Of a DNA stretch of 64,000 bases, positions 25,920 to 33,775 are shown one piece after another. Source of the DNA: Streptomyces mirabilis (GTDB lineage: Bacteria > Actinomycetota > Actinomycetes > Streptomycetales > Streptomycetaceae). The translations under genes were made by a program, and so were the position numbers. Location: assembly GCF_039503195.1 (NCBI RefSeq), contig NZ_JBCJKP010000001.1, forward strand, positions 7,564,001 to 7,628,000, written 5' to 3'. Positions within the stretch are counted from its first letter, which is position 1. Each line of letters opens with the position of its first letter. The notes under the pieces are model-generated. The model saw only the letters and a list, made by a program, of their open reading frames with translations, had not been told where the DNA came from and searched no databases.

Positions 25920-27143
25920 GTGGCCACGACGCCCGCGCCCCCCACGGCGCCTCCGAAGCCCACCTGGGACCCCCGAAGGGCGGAGCCCCCGTTCCCCTGG
26001 CTGCGCCCGACCATCCGCATACGGCTCACGCTGCTGTACGGCGGCATGTTCCTGATCGCCGGCATCATGCTGCTGTCGATCATCTATCTGCTCGCGGCGC
26101 AGGCCCTGAACACGGGCGCCGAGCCGCTCTTCAAGATCGTCAGCGGTACGTCGATCAAGGTGAGCAGCGACAATTGCCCCGCCGTCCAGGCGGGCAACCT
26201 GTCACTCGACGAGTTCAACGTCGCGATCAGCAACTGCATCGACCACCAGCGTCAGACGGCCCTGGACGACCTGCTCAGCCGCTCCCTGCTCGCCCTGCTC
26301 GGCCTCGCGATCATCGCCTTCGCCTTCGGTTACGCGATGGCGGGCCGCGTCCTGTCGCCGCTCGGCCGGATCACCCGCACCGCACGCGCGGTGGCGGGCT
26401 CGGACCTCTCCCGGCGGATCGAGCTGGACGGCCCCGACGACGAGCTGAAGGAGCTGGCCGACACCTTCGACGACATGCTGGAGCGGCTGCAGCGGGCCTT
26501 CACCGCCCAACAGCGGTTCGTCGGCAACGCCTCGCACGAACTGCGCACTCCGCTCGCGATCAACCGCACGCTCCTCGAAGTGCACCTGTCCGACCCCGGA
26601 GCCCCGGTGGAGCTCCAGCAGCTCGGCAAGACGCTGCTCGCCACCAACGAGCGCAGCGAGCAGCTCGTCGAGGGCCTGTTGCTGCTCGCCCGCAGCGACA
26701 ACCAGATCGTCGAGCGCAAGCCCGTGGACCTCGCCGAGGTCGCCACACAGGCCGTCGACCAGGTGCACGCCGAGGCCGCGGCCAAGGGTGTGGCGATCCG
26801 CGGGGAGCGCGCCGCGGCGGTCGTCCAGGGCAACGGCGTCCTGCTGGAGCGGATCGCCCTGAACCTCGTCCAGAACGCGGTGCGGTACAACGTGCCGGAG
26901 GGCGGCTGGGTCGAGGTCACGACGCAGGTCCAGCACGGCCAGGCGGTACTGGTGGTCACGAACACGGGTCCGGTGGTTCCCGCGTACGAGATCGACAACC
27001 TTTTTGAGCCTTTCCGGCGGCTGCGCACGGAGCGCACGGGCAGCGACAAGGGCGTGGGCCTCGGCCTTTCCATCGCCCGGTCGGTGGCCCGCGCACACGG
27101 GGGCCATATCGCGGCAGAGCCGCGCGAGGGGGAGGGCTCGTGA
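25920..27143 (+). CDS. cutS: Sensor histidine kinase CutS, apparently frameshifted at the C-terminus
   Basis: A 407-aa membrane sensor kinase. It has two transmembrane helices (about 36-60 and 120-145) around an extracytoplasmic loop of about 60 residues with two Cys (SDNCP, ISNCI) that could form a disulfide, then a HAMP domain, the HisKA phosphoacceptor His206 in NASHELRTPL, and the ATPase domain (N box NLVQNAVRYN; G boxes including GVGLGLSIARS). The reading frame ends abruptly at REGEGS. Adding one G to the G-run at 27128-27132 would give EGGGLVMRVTLPI and stop at 27166, the normal histidine-kinase ending. The last core strand of the ATPase domain is therefore missing as written, by error or by mutation. 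Confidence 0.85.
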   Translation: MATTPAPPTAPPKPTWDPRRAEPPFPWLRPTIRIRLTLLYGGMFLIAGIMLLSIIYLLAAQALNTGAEPLFKIVSGTSIKVSSDNCPAVQAGNLSLDEFNVAISNCIDHQRQTALDDLLSRSLLALLGLAIIAFAFGYAMAGRVLSPLGRITRTARAVAGSDLSRRIELDGPDDELKELADTFDDMLERLQRAFTAQQRFVGNASHELRTPLAINRTLLEVHLSDPGAPVELQQLGKTLLATNERSEQLVEGLLLLARSDNQIVERKPVDLAEVATQAVDQVHAEAAAKGVAIRGERAAAVVQGNGVLLERIALNLVQNAVRYNVPEGGWVEVTTQVQHGQAVLVVTNTGPVVPAYEIDNLFEPFRRLRTERTGSDKGVGLGLSIARSVARAHGGHIAAEPREGEGS

Positions 27144-27166
27144 TGCGTGTCACCCTGCCGATCTGA

Positions 27167-27558
27167 GACCATGTCGCGGACACGCGGCGATGTTCGCTTT
27201 GCGCGGAATTTTCTGGTCGCCCATCCGGGAGACTCATGTGTGATCGATCACAAGGGCGAATTTCTGGCCTTCTACTCTCCGTGGTCACGCAGGCTGTCGT
27301 AAAGCCGGGAAAATCCGGGTTTTCGAGGGTCTAGATCACGGGAAGTACACGGTGGGACGCCTTTGAAGTGGGCCCTTCGGACCGTGTACGGTCCGCATCG
27401 CCATCCAAGCCGATCACTCATGAGGAGTCCGGTTGGGTGTCGATTGAGTAACAGACCTTGATGTGAGGCAAAATCTCCGCCTCAGGTCGGGCACAAGTCC
27501 GGCCTCTCACGCGTTACGTGCGCTGAGACACCGCAGACACCCAGAGGGGGAGAGCGAC
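27167..27558 (+). promoter_or_regulatory. Leader/promoter region of the DUF4193 gene with a 14-bp palindrome
   Basis: A non-coding 392-bp region. TGTGATCGATCACA at 27239-27252 is a perfect palindrome. It resembles a CRP-type site, but the half-sites are two bases too close for the standard spacing, so I do not assign it. The stretch 27181-27320 is AT-richer than its surroundings, suggesting promoters. GGGGGAG precedes the DUF4193 ATG. Confidence 0.5.
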
Positions 27559-27855
27559 ATGGCAACGGATTACGACACCCCACGCAAGACCGACGACGAC
27601 GTCGACTCGGACAGCCTTGAAGAACTGAAGGCTCGCCGGAACGACAAGTCGACGTCGTCGGTCGACGTAGACGAGTTCGAGGCCGCAGAAGGCCTGGAGC
27701 TGCCCGGAGCCGACCTCTCGAACGAGGAGCTGGCCGTCCGGGTGCTGCCCAAGCAGCAGGACGAGTTCACTTGCATGAGCTGCTTCCTGGTGCACCACCG
27801 CAGCCAGCTGGCCCGCGAGAAGAACGGTCAGCCGATCTGCCGCGACTGCGACTGA
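27559..27855 (+). CDS. DUF4193 family zinc-ribbon protein
   Basis: A 98-aa acidic cytosolic protein. The N-terminal 65 residues are highly charged and probably flexible. The C-terminus carries two CxxC pairs (CMSC and CRDC), a zinc-ribbon arrangement typical of DUF4193, an actinobacterial family of unknown function (mycobacterial counterpart Rv2699c, from memory). The start follows a GGGGGAGAGCGAC ribosome site. The next gene is 13 bp downstream, on the same strand. Confidence 0.85.
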   Translation: MATDYDTPRKTDDDVDSDSLEELKARRNDKSTSSVDVDEFEAAEGLELPGADLSNEELAVRVLPKQQDEFTCMSCFLVHHRSQLAREKNGQPICRDCD

Positions 27856-27868
27856 GGCAGGGTCGGCC

Positions 27869-28840
27869 GTGACTGGCTCGACCCCACCTTGGAAGCGCCG
27901 CTTCCTCTCACGGGCAGCGGACGAAGGGCCCTCAGACGGCCCTGAAGGCGTGCGTGACGACGAGCGGGGCTCATCCCGACCAGGATCAGCCTCGCTCGAG
28001 CGGGCGCCCGCCACAGCGCCGACAGGCGCCTTCGAGCGGGCCGGCGAGGTGAAGCCGGCCGACGATCCGGAACCGTCCGACGGTTCGGTTCCGGCGGACG
28101 TCGCCGTTCCCGCCACCGGCCGCCGTGCGGCCGGCCTTCGGGACGGGGTCAGAAAGGGCGTCCAGAAGGGCGGCAGCAGAGCCAGGGCGGGCCTGGTCCA
28201 CCTCGCCGACCGGATCATCGAGATCGCGCCGCGTGTCCCCGTACGGGACCTCGCGACCCTCCGCAGGCAGTTCCCGGGACTCACCCCCGAACAGCTCGCG
28301 GACAAGCTCGTCGCGGGTGCGGCCAACGCGACGTCCACGGTGGGCGCCGGGATCGGTGCCGCCGCGATGCTGCCGGTGCCGCCCGCGATGCCGACCGAGC
28401 TGGCCGCGGAGATCACCGGCGTCGCCGCGATCGAGCTGAAACTGATCGCCGAGCTCCACGAGGTCTACGGCCTGCGGCCGCCGGGCAACCTCAAACAGCG
28501 CAGTACCGGGTATCTGAACTCCTGGTCCTCCGAGCGCGGGATCGACGTGACCAAACCGTCGACGGTCAACGCCGCGTTGGGCGGCCAGATGAAGCGCGAG
28601 CTGCGCCAGCAGATCATGAAACGCATGGTCCGGGATCTGCCGAACCTGATGCCGTTCATGGTGGGCGCGGCGGTGGGGGCGGTCATGAACCGCCGGGACA
28701 CCAAACGCCTGGCGGCGCGTATCCGCAAGGACCTGCGCAAGTCCCAGGTGCCGTGGGACGCGCTCGCGGAGCTGCCGCCCCTGGAGAAGCCGGCGGATCC
28801 CCTGCGGTTGGGGGAGATCCCCAAGGAACTGGGGCACTGA
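27869..28840 (+). CDS. Conserved Streptomyces protein of unknown function, probable membrane association
   Basis: A 323-aa protein. Residues 1-85 are polar, Pro/Glu/Ser-rich and probably disordered. The remainder is helical and basic, with two amphipathic to hydrophobic segments (STVGAGIGAAAMLPVPPAMP near 150-170, and LMPFMVGAAVGAVMNRRD near 275-290). The second could insert in the membrane. It has a GTG start and probably shares an operon with the DUF4193 gene. I do not recognise a domain with a defined activity. Confidence 0.7.
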   Translation: MTGSTPPWKRRFLSRAADEGPSDGPEGVRDDERGSSRPGSASLERAPATAPTGAFERAGEVKPADDPEPSDGSVPADVAVPATGRRAAGLRDGVRKGVQKGGSRARAGLVHLADRIIEIAPRVPVRDLATLRRQFPGLTPEQLADKLVAGAANATSTVGAGIGAAAMLPVPPAMPTELAAEITGVAAIELKLIAELHEVYGLRPPGNLKQRSTGYLNSWSSERGIDVTKPSTVNAALGGQMKRELRQQIMKRMVRDLPNLMPFMVGAAVGAVMNRRDTKRLAARIRKDLRKSQVPWDALAELPPLEKPADPLRLGEIPKELGH

Positions 28841-28944
28841 GCCCCGCCCGGCACCGCCCGTCCGCGCCTGTCGGGACCAGCGGTGGGGCAGGGGTCACCG
28901 GCTCGTGGTGGGCCGGGAGCAATGGATGCGAAGGCGCACTGCCC

Positions 28945-28979
28945 GTGGAGCGGCGTGCGCCGGTGCGTAACCGCTCCAC
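28945..28979. terminator. Possible bidirectional terminator
   Basis: GTGGAGCGG and CCGCTCCAC form a perfect 9-bp stem around a 17-nt GC-rich loop, between two convergent genes. There is no T-tract. Confidence 0.4.
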
Positions 28980-29031
28980 GAAAGCGCACCGTCGCGCGCC
29001 GTGGTGGTGCGGGGCGCGACTTCTTCTGGGG

Positions 29032-29493
29032 CTATGCCGTGGCCCGAGCCGCATCGAGTGCCGCGATCAGGCGCTCCGGCTCCCTCGTCGACAGGTACAG
29101 GTACGGCGTGGGGTCGGCCGGGTCGGTGACCTGGACGCGGAGGGCCGTGGGGATGTATGCCCGCAGGAGCATGAAGGCGCGCGGGTCCGCCTTGTACGTG
29201 CGCCAGGCGCGCGCCTCCTCCTGGTCCATGATCTCCGCGTCGCCCAGGGCCGCGACCGGGATCTTCGCCTCGCCCGCGATCAGGGAGTCACCGACGACCC
29301 GGATGCGGATCGACCCGTACGCACTCGCCACGACGGCCGAGACCGCGGTGCCGCCGACCAGCGCGCCCAGCAGCGGCAGCGTGCCGAAGGGGAGGAAGAC
29401 CAGGGCCATCGCTATCCCGATCAGGAAGCAGATCGCCCACCAGCTGCGGGGGGCGGTGAGGCGTTCTTCGTACGGGGAGGCGGAGAGCTGCAT
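29032..29493 (-). CDS. DUF3093 family membrane protein
   Basis: A 153-aa protein with two N-terminal transmembrane helices (about 18-38 and 40-60, separated by a tight turn), followed by a cytoplasmic beta-rich domain with YKADPRAFMLLRAYIPTAL and a terminal VTDPADPTPYLYLSTREP. This is the DUF3093 family (mycobacterial counterpart Rv2698, from memory), of unknown function, regularly found next to dut. It is divergent from the thioesterase gene by 58 bp. Confidence 0.85.
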   Translation of the reverse strand: MQLSASPYEERLTAPRSWWAICFLIGIAMALVFLPFGTLPLLGALVGGTAVSAVVASAYGSIRIRVVGDSLIAGEAKIPVAALGDAEIMDQEEARAWRTYKADPRAFMLLRAYIPTALRVQVTDPADPTPYLYLSTREPERLIAALDAARATA

Positions 29494-29551
29494 GAAGCCA
29501 AGCTTGGCACGGTGCGAAGACTTGGTGGACGCGCGGGTAAGGTCTGCGGCT

Positions 29552-30136
29552 GTGAGTCGTACTTCCGCAGCTCTGCAGCCTCCCGCCGACGCCGCCGCGC
29601 CGGTGCGGCACCCCGACGCGCCCGCCCCCGGCGAGCTCCTCGGCGCCCACTACGAAGAGTGCTTCGGGTGTGGCGGGGAGCAGTCGCACGGACTGCACCT
29701 GGAGGCTCGCGCGGGGGAGGGCGTCACCGTCACGGCGGAGTTCACGGTACGGCCCGCCCACCAGGGCGCCCCGGGGCTCGCGCACGGCGGGGTGCTCGCC
29801 ACCGCGCTCGACGAGACGCTCGGCTCGCTGAACTGGCTGCTGCGCACCATCGCGGTCACCGGCCGCCTGGAGACCGACTTCGCCCTGCCTGTTCCCGTGG
29901 ACACGGTGCTGTACCTGGAGGCCGAGGTCACGGCGGTGGCCGGCCGCAAGATCTACTCGACCGCCACTGGTCGGATCGGTGGCCCGGACGGCCCCGTCGC
30001 CGTTCGCGCGGACGCCCTCTTCGTCGAGGTCAAGGTCGACCACTTCATCGACAACGGCCGCCCGGCGGAGATCCGGGCCGCCATGAACGAACCGGACCAG
30101 ATCCGCCGTGTCCGTGCCTTCGAGGTGAACCCGTGA
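29552..30136 (+). CDS. PaaI-type hot-dog fold acyl-CoA thioesterase
   Basis: A 194-aa single-domain thioesterase. The hot-dog signature is AHGGVLATALDE (about 87-98), with the catalytic Asp/Glu on the central helix. The N-terminal CFGCG cysteines are common in the actinobacterial subgroup. The GTG at 29552 is preceded by TAAGG. The large open frame upstream is unrelated to the family. The TGA stop overlaps the GTG of dut by four bases, so the two are translationally coupled, although the metabolic connection is not obvious. Confidence 0.82.
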   Translation: MSRTSAALQPPADAAAPVRHPDAPAPGELLGAHYEECFGCGGEQSHGLHLEARAGEGVTVTAEFTVRPAHQGAPGLAHGGVLATALDETLGSLNWLLRTIAVTGRLETDFALPVPVDTVLYLEAEVTAVAGRKIYSTATGRIGGPDGPVAVRADALFVEVKVDHFIDNGRPAEIRAAMNEPDQIRRVRAFEVNP

Positions 30137-30657
30137 CCCGCGAGCCCCGTCAAGAACTCGCCGTGCTGATCCGCCGCGTCGACCCGGACGTACCGCTTCC
30201 CGAGTACGCGCAGCCCGGTGACGCGGGAGCCGATCTGCGGACCACCGAGAGTCGTGAACTGAAGCCGGGCGAGCGCGCCGTACTGCCCACGGGTGTGTCC
30301 ATCGCGCTGCCCGAGGGGTACGCGGCCTTCGTGCACCCGCGTTCCGGGCTGGCCGCCCGCTGCGGTGTCGCCCTCGTGAATGCCCCGGGGACGGTTGATG
30401 CCGGGTACCGTGGGGAGATCAAGGTGATCGTGGTGAATCTCGACCCGCGCGAGTCGGTGCGGTTCGAGCGCTTCGACCGGATTGCTCAACTGGTCGTCCA
30501 GCAGGTCGAGAAGGTCCGCTTCCAGGAGGTCGCGGAACTCCCCGACTCGGCGCGGGCCGCAGGGGGCTTCGGGTCCACTGGCGGTCATGTCGCTGTGGGC
30601 GGCACAACGGGTGGGAATCGATACGCTTCGGTCGTATCCGACCGGGAAGGACAGTGA
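30133..30657 (+). CDS. dut: dUTP diphosphatase (dUTPase)
   Basis: A 174-aa trimeric dUTPase converting dUTP to dUMP and pyrophosphate, keeping uracil out of DNA and feeding dTMP synthesis. The five motifs are present: DAGADL (I), HPRSGLA (II), NAPGTVDAGYRGEI (III, with the catalytic Asp), DRIAQLV (IV) and the glycine-rich RAAGGFGSTG (V), with about 20 extra residues after motif V. The GTG start overlaps the thioesterase stop. The DUF3710 gene begins one base after the stop. The adjacency to DUF3093 and DUF3710 genes is conserved in actinobacteria. Confidence 0.93.
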   Translation: MTREPRQELAVLIRRVDPDVPLPEYAQPGDAGADLRTTESRELKPGERAVLPTGVSIALPEGYAAFVHPRSGLAARCGVALVNAPGTVDAGYRGEIKVIVVNLDPRESVRFERFDRIAQLVVQQVEKVRFQEVAELPDSARAAGGFGSTGGHVAVGGTTGGNRYASVVSDREGQ

Positions 30658-30658
30658 C

Positions 30659-31420
30659 GTGTTCGGACGTCGCAAGAAGGGCAGTGCCGCCGAGGACGCG
30701 GCGGGCGAGGCCGAGCAGGTCGTCGACAGTGTCGACACTGAGGCGGACGAGGCGGAGCGGGAGCGCGTGAGGCTCGAGCCGGAGCCGCGGCCCGACGGAC
30801 CCTGGGACGACTCGGAGGTGCGGGACCCCGCCGAGGGCCGCGTGGACCTGGGTGGTCTCTTCGTGCCCGGAGTCGACGGCATGGAGCTGCGGGTCGAGGT
30901 CGCGGGCGACGCGATCGTCGCGGCCACCGTCGTCCTCAAGGACAGCGCCATCCAGTTGCAGGCCTTCGCCGCCCCCAAGCGTGAGGGCATCTGGGGCGAG
31001 GTGCGCGAGGAGATCGCCACCGGCATCACCCAGCAGGGGGGTGTCATCGACGAGGTCGAGGGCCCCCTGGGCTGGGAGCTGCGGGCGCAGGTGCCGGTGC
31101 AGCTGCCGGACGGCACGGGTGGTTTCCAGGTCGTGCGGTTCGTCGGCGTGGACGGGCCCCGCTGGTTCCTGCGTGGAGTGATCTCCGGGCAGGGCGCCGT
31201 GCAGCCGCAGGCCGCGGGCCTGCTGGAGCAGATCTTCCGGGACACGGTCGTCGTACGCGGCGAGGGTCCGATGGCCCCGCGCGACCCGATCGTCCTGAAG
31301 CTGCCGAACGACGCGCAGATGGTGCCCGAGGGTGTCCAGCAGGAGGAGCAGAGCGGTTCCCGCTTCTCCGGAGGCATGGGACAACTGCAGCGCGGACCGG
31401 AGATCACCGAGGTCCGCTAG
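30659..31420 (+). CDS. DUF3710 family protein
   Basis: A 253-aa cytosolic protein. A charged N-terminus of about 60 residues (FGRRKKGSAAEDAAGEAE...) is followed by the DUF3710 fold with conserved FAAPKREGIWGEVREEI and DGPRWFLRGVISG. Function unknown. The GTG start, with GGAAGGAC upstream, begins two bases after the dut stop, so it is co-translated. It ends at a strong terminator. Confidence 0.85.
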   Translation: MFGRRKKGSAAEDAAGEAEQVVDSVDTEADEAERERVRLEPEPRPDGPWDDSEVRDPAEGRVDLGGLFVPGVDGMELRVEVAGDAIVAATVVLKDSAIQLQAFAAPKREGIWGEVREEIATGITQQGGVIDEVEGPLGWELRAQVPVQLPDGTGGFQVVRFVGVDGPRWFLRGVISGQGAVQPQAAGLLEQIFRDTVVVRGEGPMAPRDPIVLKLPNDAQMVPEGVQQEEQSGSRFSGGMGQLQRGPEITEVR

Positions 31421-31467
31421 AGCCTGTCCGCCGGACACTCCGCGGGCAGAACAGCCACACGGCTTCA

Positions 31468-31503
31468 AAGGGCCGCATCCCTCGACGAGGGATGCGGCCC
31501 CTT
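31468..31503 (+). terminator. Terminator after the dut-DUF3710 operon
   Basis: AAGGGCCGCATCCCTC and GAGGGATGCGGCCCCTT form a near-perfect 16-bp stem with a 3-nt loop, flanked by AA and TT. Confidence 0.85.
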
Positions 31504-31544
31504 CGTGTGCGCGGACCCTTCGGCGGGTTCTCGTGCGAGATCCC

Positions 31545-31573
31545 TTGACGGACAGTTGGTCTGTACCTATGGT
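31545..31573 (+). promoter_or_regulatory. Sigma70-type promoter with a dre-like operator
   Basis: TTGACG (31545-31550) and TATGGT (31568-31573) are separated by exactly 17 bp. The spacer contains TGGTCTGTACC (31557-31567), close to the DasR site core TGGTCTAGACC (9 of 11). A GntR-type repressor bound here would block the promoter. The regulator assignment is inference. The alginate-lyase-family gene starts about 70 bp downstream. Confidence 0.55.
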
Positions 31574-31640
31574 CTCGGCCCAGCGCCTATGTTCATGCAG
31601 GCGTTCATCGTTCACATACGAGAACGGATGGCCCCCCACC

Positions 31641-32819
31641 ATGCGCCGTACCGCACTCCTCGTCACCGTCACCGCCCTCGTCGCGGGCGCCCTCGTCTGG
31701 CCCGCCGCCCGACAGGCCGACGCCGCCCCCGTCACCTTCGCGCACCCCGGAGTCACGGTCTCCAAGAGCCAGCTGGACTTCGCCCGCACCCAGGTCAACG
31801 CCGGGGCCCAGCCCTGGAAGGCCGCGTACGACCAGATGATGGCGAGCAAGTACGCCGACCTGAACCGCGTCCCGAAGCCCCGCGCGACCGTGGAGTGCGG
31901 CTCCTACTCCAACCCCAACTACGGCTGCACGGACGAGCGCGAGGACGCGATGGCCGCGTACACCGACGCCCTCGCCTGGTACATCACCCGCGACGACCGG
32001 TACGCGAAGAAGTCGATCGCCCTGATGGACGCCTGGTCGGCCGTGATCAAGGAGCACACCAACAGCAACGCGCCCCTGCAGACCGGCTGGGCCGGCTCCT
32101 CCTGGCCCAAGGCCGCCGAGCTCATCAAGTACACCTACACCGGTACCTGGGCCAACTCCGGCCGCTTCGCGACCATGCTGCGCACCGTCTACCTCCCCGA
32201 GGTCATCAACGGCTCCAACTCCAACGGGAACTGGGAACTGTCGATGATGGAGGCCGCCGTCGGCATCTCCGTCTTCCTCGAGGACCGGACGTCGTACGAC
32301 AAGGCCATCGCGAAGTTCCGGACCCGTACGGCCGCGTACGTCTACCTCTCCTCCGACGGCGCGCTGCCCAAGACCGTGCCGAGCCAGAACCTCGACACCA
32401 CCGCGAAGATCGTCAACTACTGGCAGGGGCAGTCCACCTTCGTCACGGGCCTCACTCAGGAGACCTGCCGCGACTTCACGCACACCGGGTACGGCATCTC
32501 GGCCATCTCGCACATCGCCGAGACCAGCCGGATCCAGGGGGAGGACCTGTACGGCACCGATGTCGGCGAGCGGCTGCGGCAGGCGCTCGGATTCCAGTCG
32601 AAGTACCAGCTGGGTGAGGCGGTGCCGAGCTGGCTGTGTGGTGGTTCCCTCACCCTCGGGCTGGGTCCGGTGACCGAGACCGGCTACAACGCCCTGCACA
32701 ACCGCCTGGGCATCGCCATGACCAACACCCAGAAGCTGACCGAGCAGAACCGGCCGTCCGGCAGCAACAACCTCTTCGTCGCCTGGGAGACTCTCACCGA
32801 CGGGGACAACCCCAACTGA
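31641..32819 (+). CDS. Secreted alginate-lyase-family protein
   Basis: A 392-aa exported protein. A cleavable signal peptide (MRRTALLVTVTALVAGALVW, cleavage near AADA, residue 29) precedes an all-alpha toroid of the alginate lyase (Pfam Alginate_lyase, PL5-like) family. Conserved aromatic/charged elements include NGNWELSMMEAAVGISVF (about 194-211) and DFTHTGYGISAI (about 278-289, with an Arg just before it), where His and neighbouring Tyr would be catalytic. Substrate is unknown; alginate or another uronic-acid polysaccharide is plausible. Cys pairs suggest disulfides. The promoter upstream carries a possible carbohydrate-responsive operator. Confidence 0.82.
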   Translation: MRRTALLVTVTALVAGALVWPAARQADAAPVTFAHPGVTVSKSQLDFARTQVNAGAQPWKAAYDQMMASKYADLNRVPKPRATVECGSYSNPNYGCTDEREDAMAAYTDALAWYITRDDRYAKKSIALMDAWSAVIKEHTNSNAPLQTGWAGSSWPKAAELIKYTYTGTWANSGRFATMLRTVYLPEVINGSNSNGNWELSMMEAAVGISVFLEDRTSYDKAIAKFRTRTAAYVYLSSDGALPKTVPSQNLDTTAKIVNYWQGQSTFVTGLTQETCRDFTHTGYGISAISHIAETSRIQGEDLYGTDVGERLRQALGFQSKYQLGEAVPSWLCGGSLTLGLGPVTETGYNALHNRLGIAMTNTQKLTEQNRPSGSNNLFVAWETLTDGDNPN

Positions 32820-32905
32820 CGCCCTCTCCGGCCGGGCGCCCCGGTGCCGTCACCGGGGCGCCCGCACGGCGGGGGAGACAATCGCCCGGCTGACCGGGGA
32901 GGGAC

Positions 32906-33604
32906 ATGAGCCAGGTCGAGGTCGCCACGAAGACCATGGTGCGCGTCGAGAACGTGCATCGCTGGTACGGCGGTGGAGCCGACGTCGTACCCGCCCTGCG
33001 CGGAGTCTCCTTCGACGTGCCACGTGGCGAACTCGTCGCCCTCACCGGCCGCCCCGGGTCCGGCAGGACCACACTCCTCAACCTGGTGGGCGGGCTCGAC
33101 GAACCGGACGCGGGGCGGATCACCGTCGACGGGCTGGCACTGGAGGGGCTCGGCGAGGACGGCCTGCTGGAACTGCGCCGGGACCGGATCGGCTTCGTCT
33201 TCCAGCCCCTCGGGCTCATCCCGCTGCTCACCGTCGCCGAGAACGTCGGTGTGCCGCTGCGGCTGCGCGGGGTCGGGGAGCACGCGCGCGAGGAGCGGAT
33301 CACGCGACTGCTCTCCCTCGTCGGGCTCACCGACCACGCGGCGCGCCGACCCGGGGAGCTCACTCCGGGGCAGCAACAGCGCGTGGCGATCGCGCGCGCC
33401 CTCGCGGGCGACCCCGCGCTTCTCGTCGCCGACGAGTTCGCGGCCGGACTCGACGCGGCGACCGGCCGTGCCCTGATGGAGCTGCTGCGCACACTCGTCC
33501 ACGGCGAACAGGTGACGGCGCTGGTCGCCCCCTCCCGGGCGACCCCGCTCGACCTGGCCGATCGGGTCCTGGAGCTCTGCGACGGAGAGATCGTCGAGCA
33601 CTGA
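32906..33604 (+). CDS. ABC transporter ATPase-like protein with non-canonical motifs
   Basis: A 232-aa ABC ATP-binding domain of the MacB/LolD type. The Walker A reads GRPGSGRTT with Arg in place of the invariant Lys. The Q loop (FVFQPLGLIP), signature (LTPGQQQR, normally LSGGQ) and Walker B with catalytic Glu (LLVADEF) are present. The switch His is absent; the corresponding segment is VAPSRATP. ATP hydrolysis is therefore likely weak or lost. No permease gene is adjacent, so it is an orphan. GGGAGGG precedes the ATG by two bases. The protein could be a regulatory ATPase or a decaying transporter component. Confidence 0.82.
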   Translation: MSQVEVATKTMVRVENVHRWYGGGADVVPALRGVSFDVPRGELVALTGRPGSGRTTLLNLVGGLDEPDAGRITVDGLALEGLGEDGLLELRRDRIGFVFQPLGLIPLLTVAENVGVPLRLRGVGEHAREERITRLLSLVGLTDHAARRPGELTPGQQQRVAIARALAGDPALLVADEFAAGLDAATGRALMELLRTLVHGEQVTALVAPSRATPLDLADRVLELCDGEIVEH

Positions 33605-33775
33605 GTCGAGTGCGGGGCCGAGCAGGGCCCGGACCAGCGCATCCGGGTGGTGTCGAGCGACGCATCAGGGTTGCGTCAAAGACGGCCGTCCGCCGACTCC
33701 CCACCCCATTTGTCGAGATTGTTGGCCGTAAGGTCGACGCTGCGTATACAGCGGTGACAGGAAGACAATGGGGCC

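Noticed and set aside
27190..27243. 17-codon peptide MFALRGIFWSPIRETHV
   Set aside because: No ribosome site and no supporting context; too short to support.
27239..27252. CRP binding site
   Set aside because: TGTGA and TCACA are four bases apart instead of six, so it does not meet the standard geometry.
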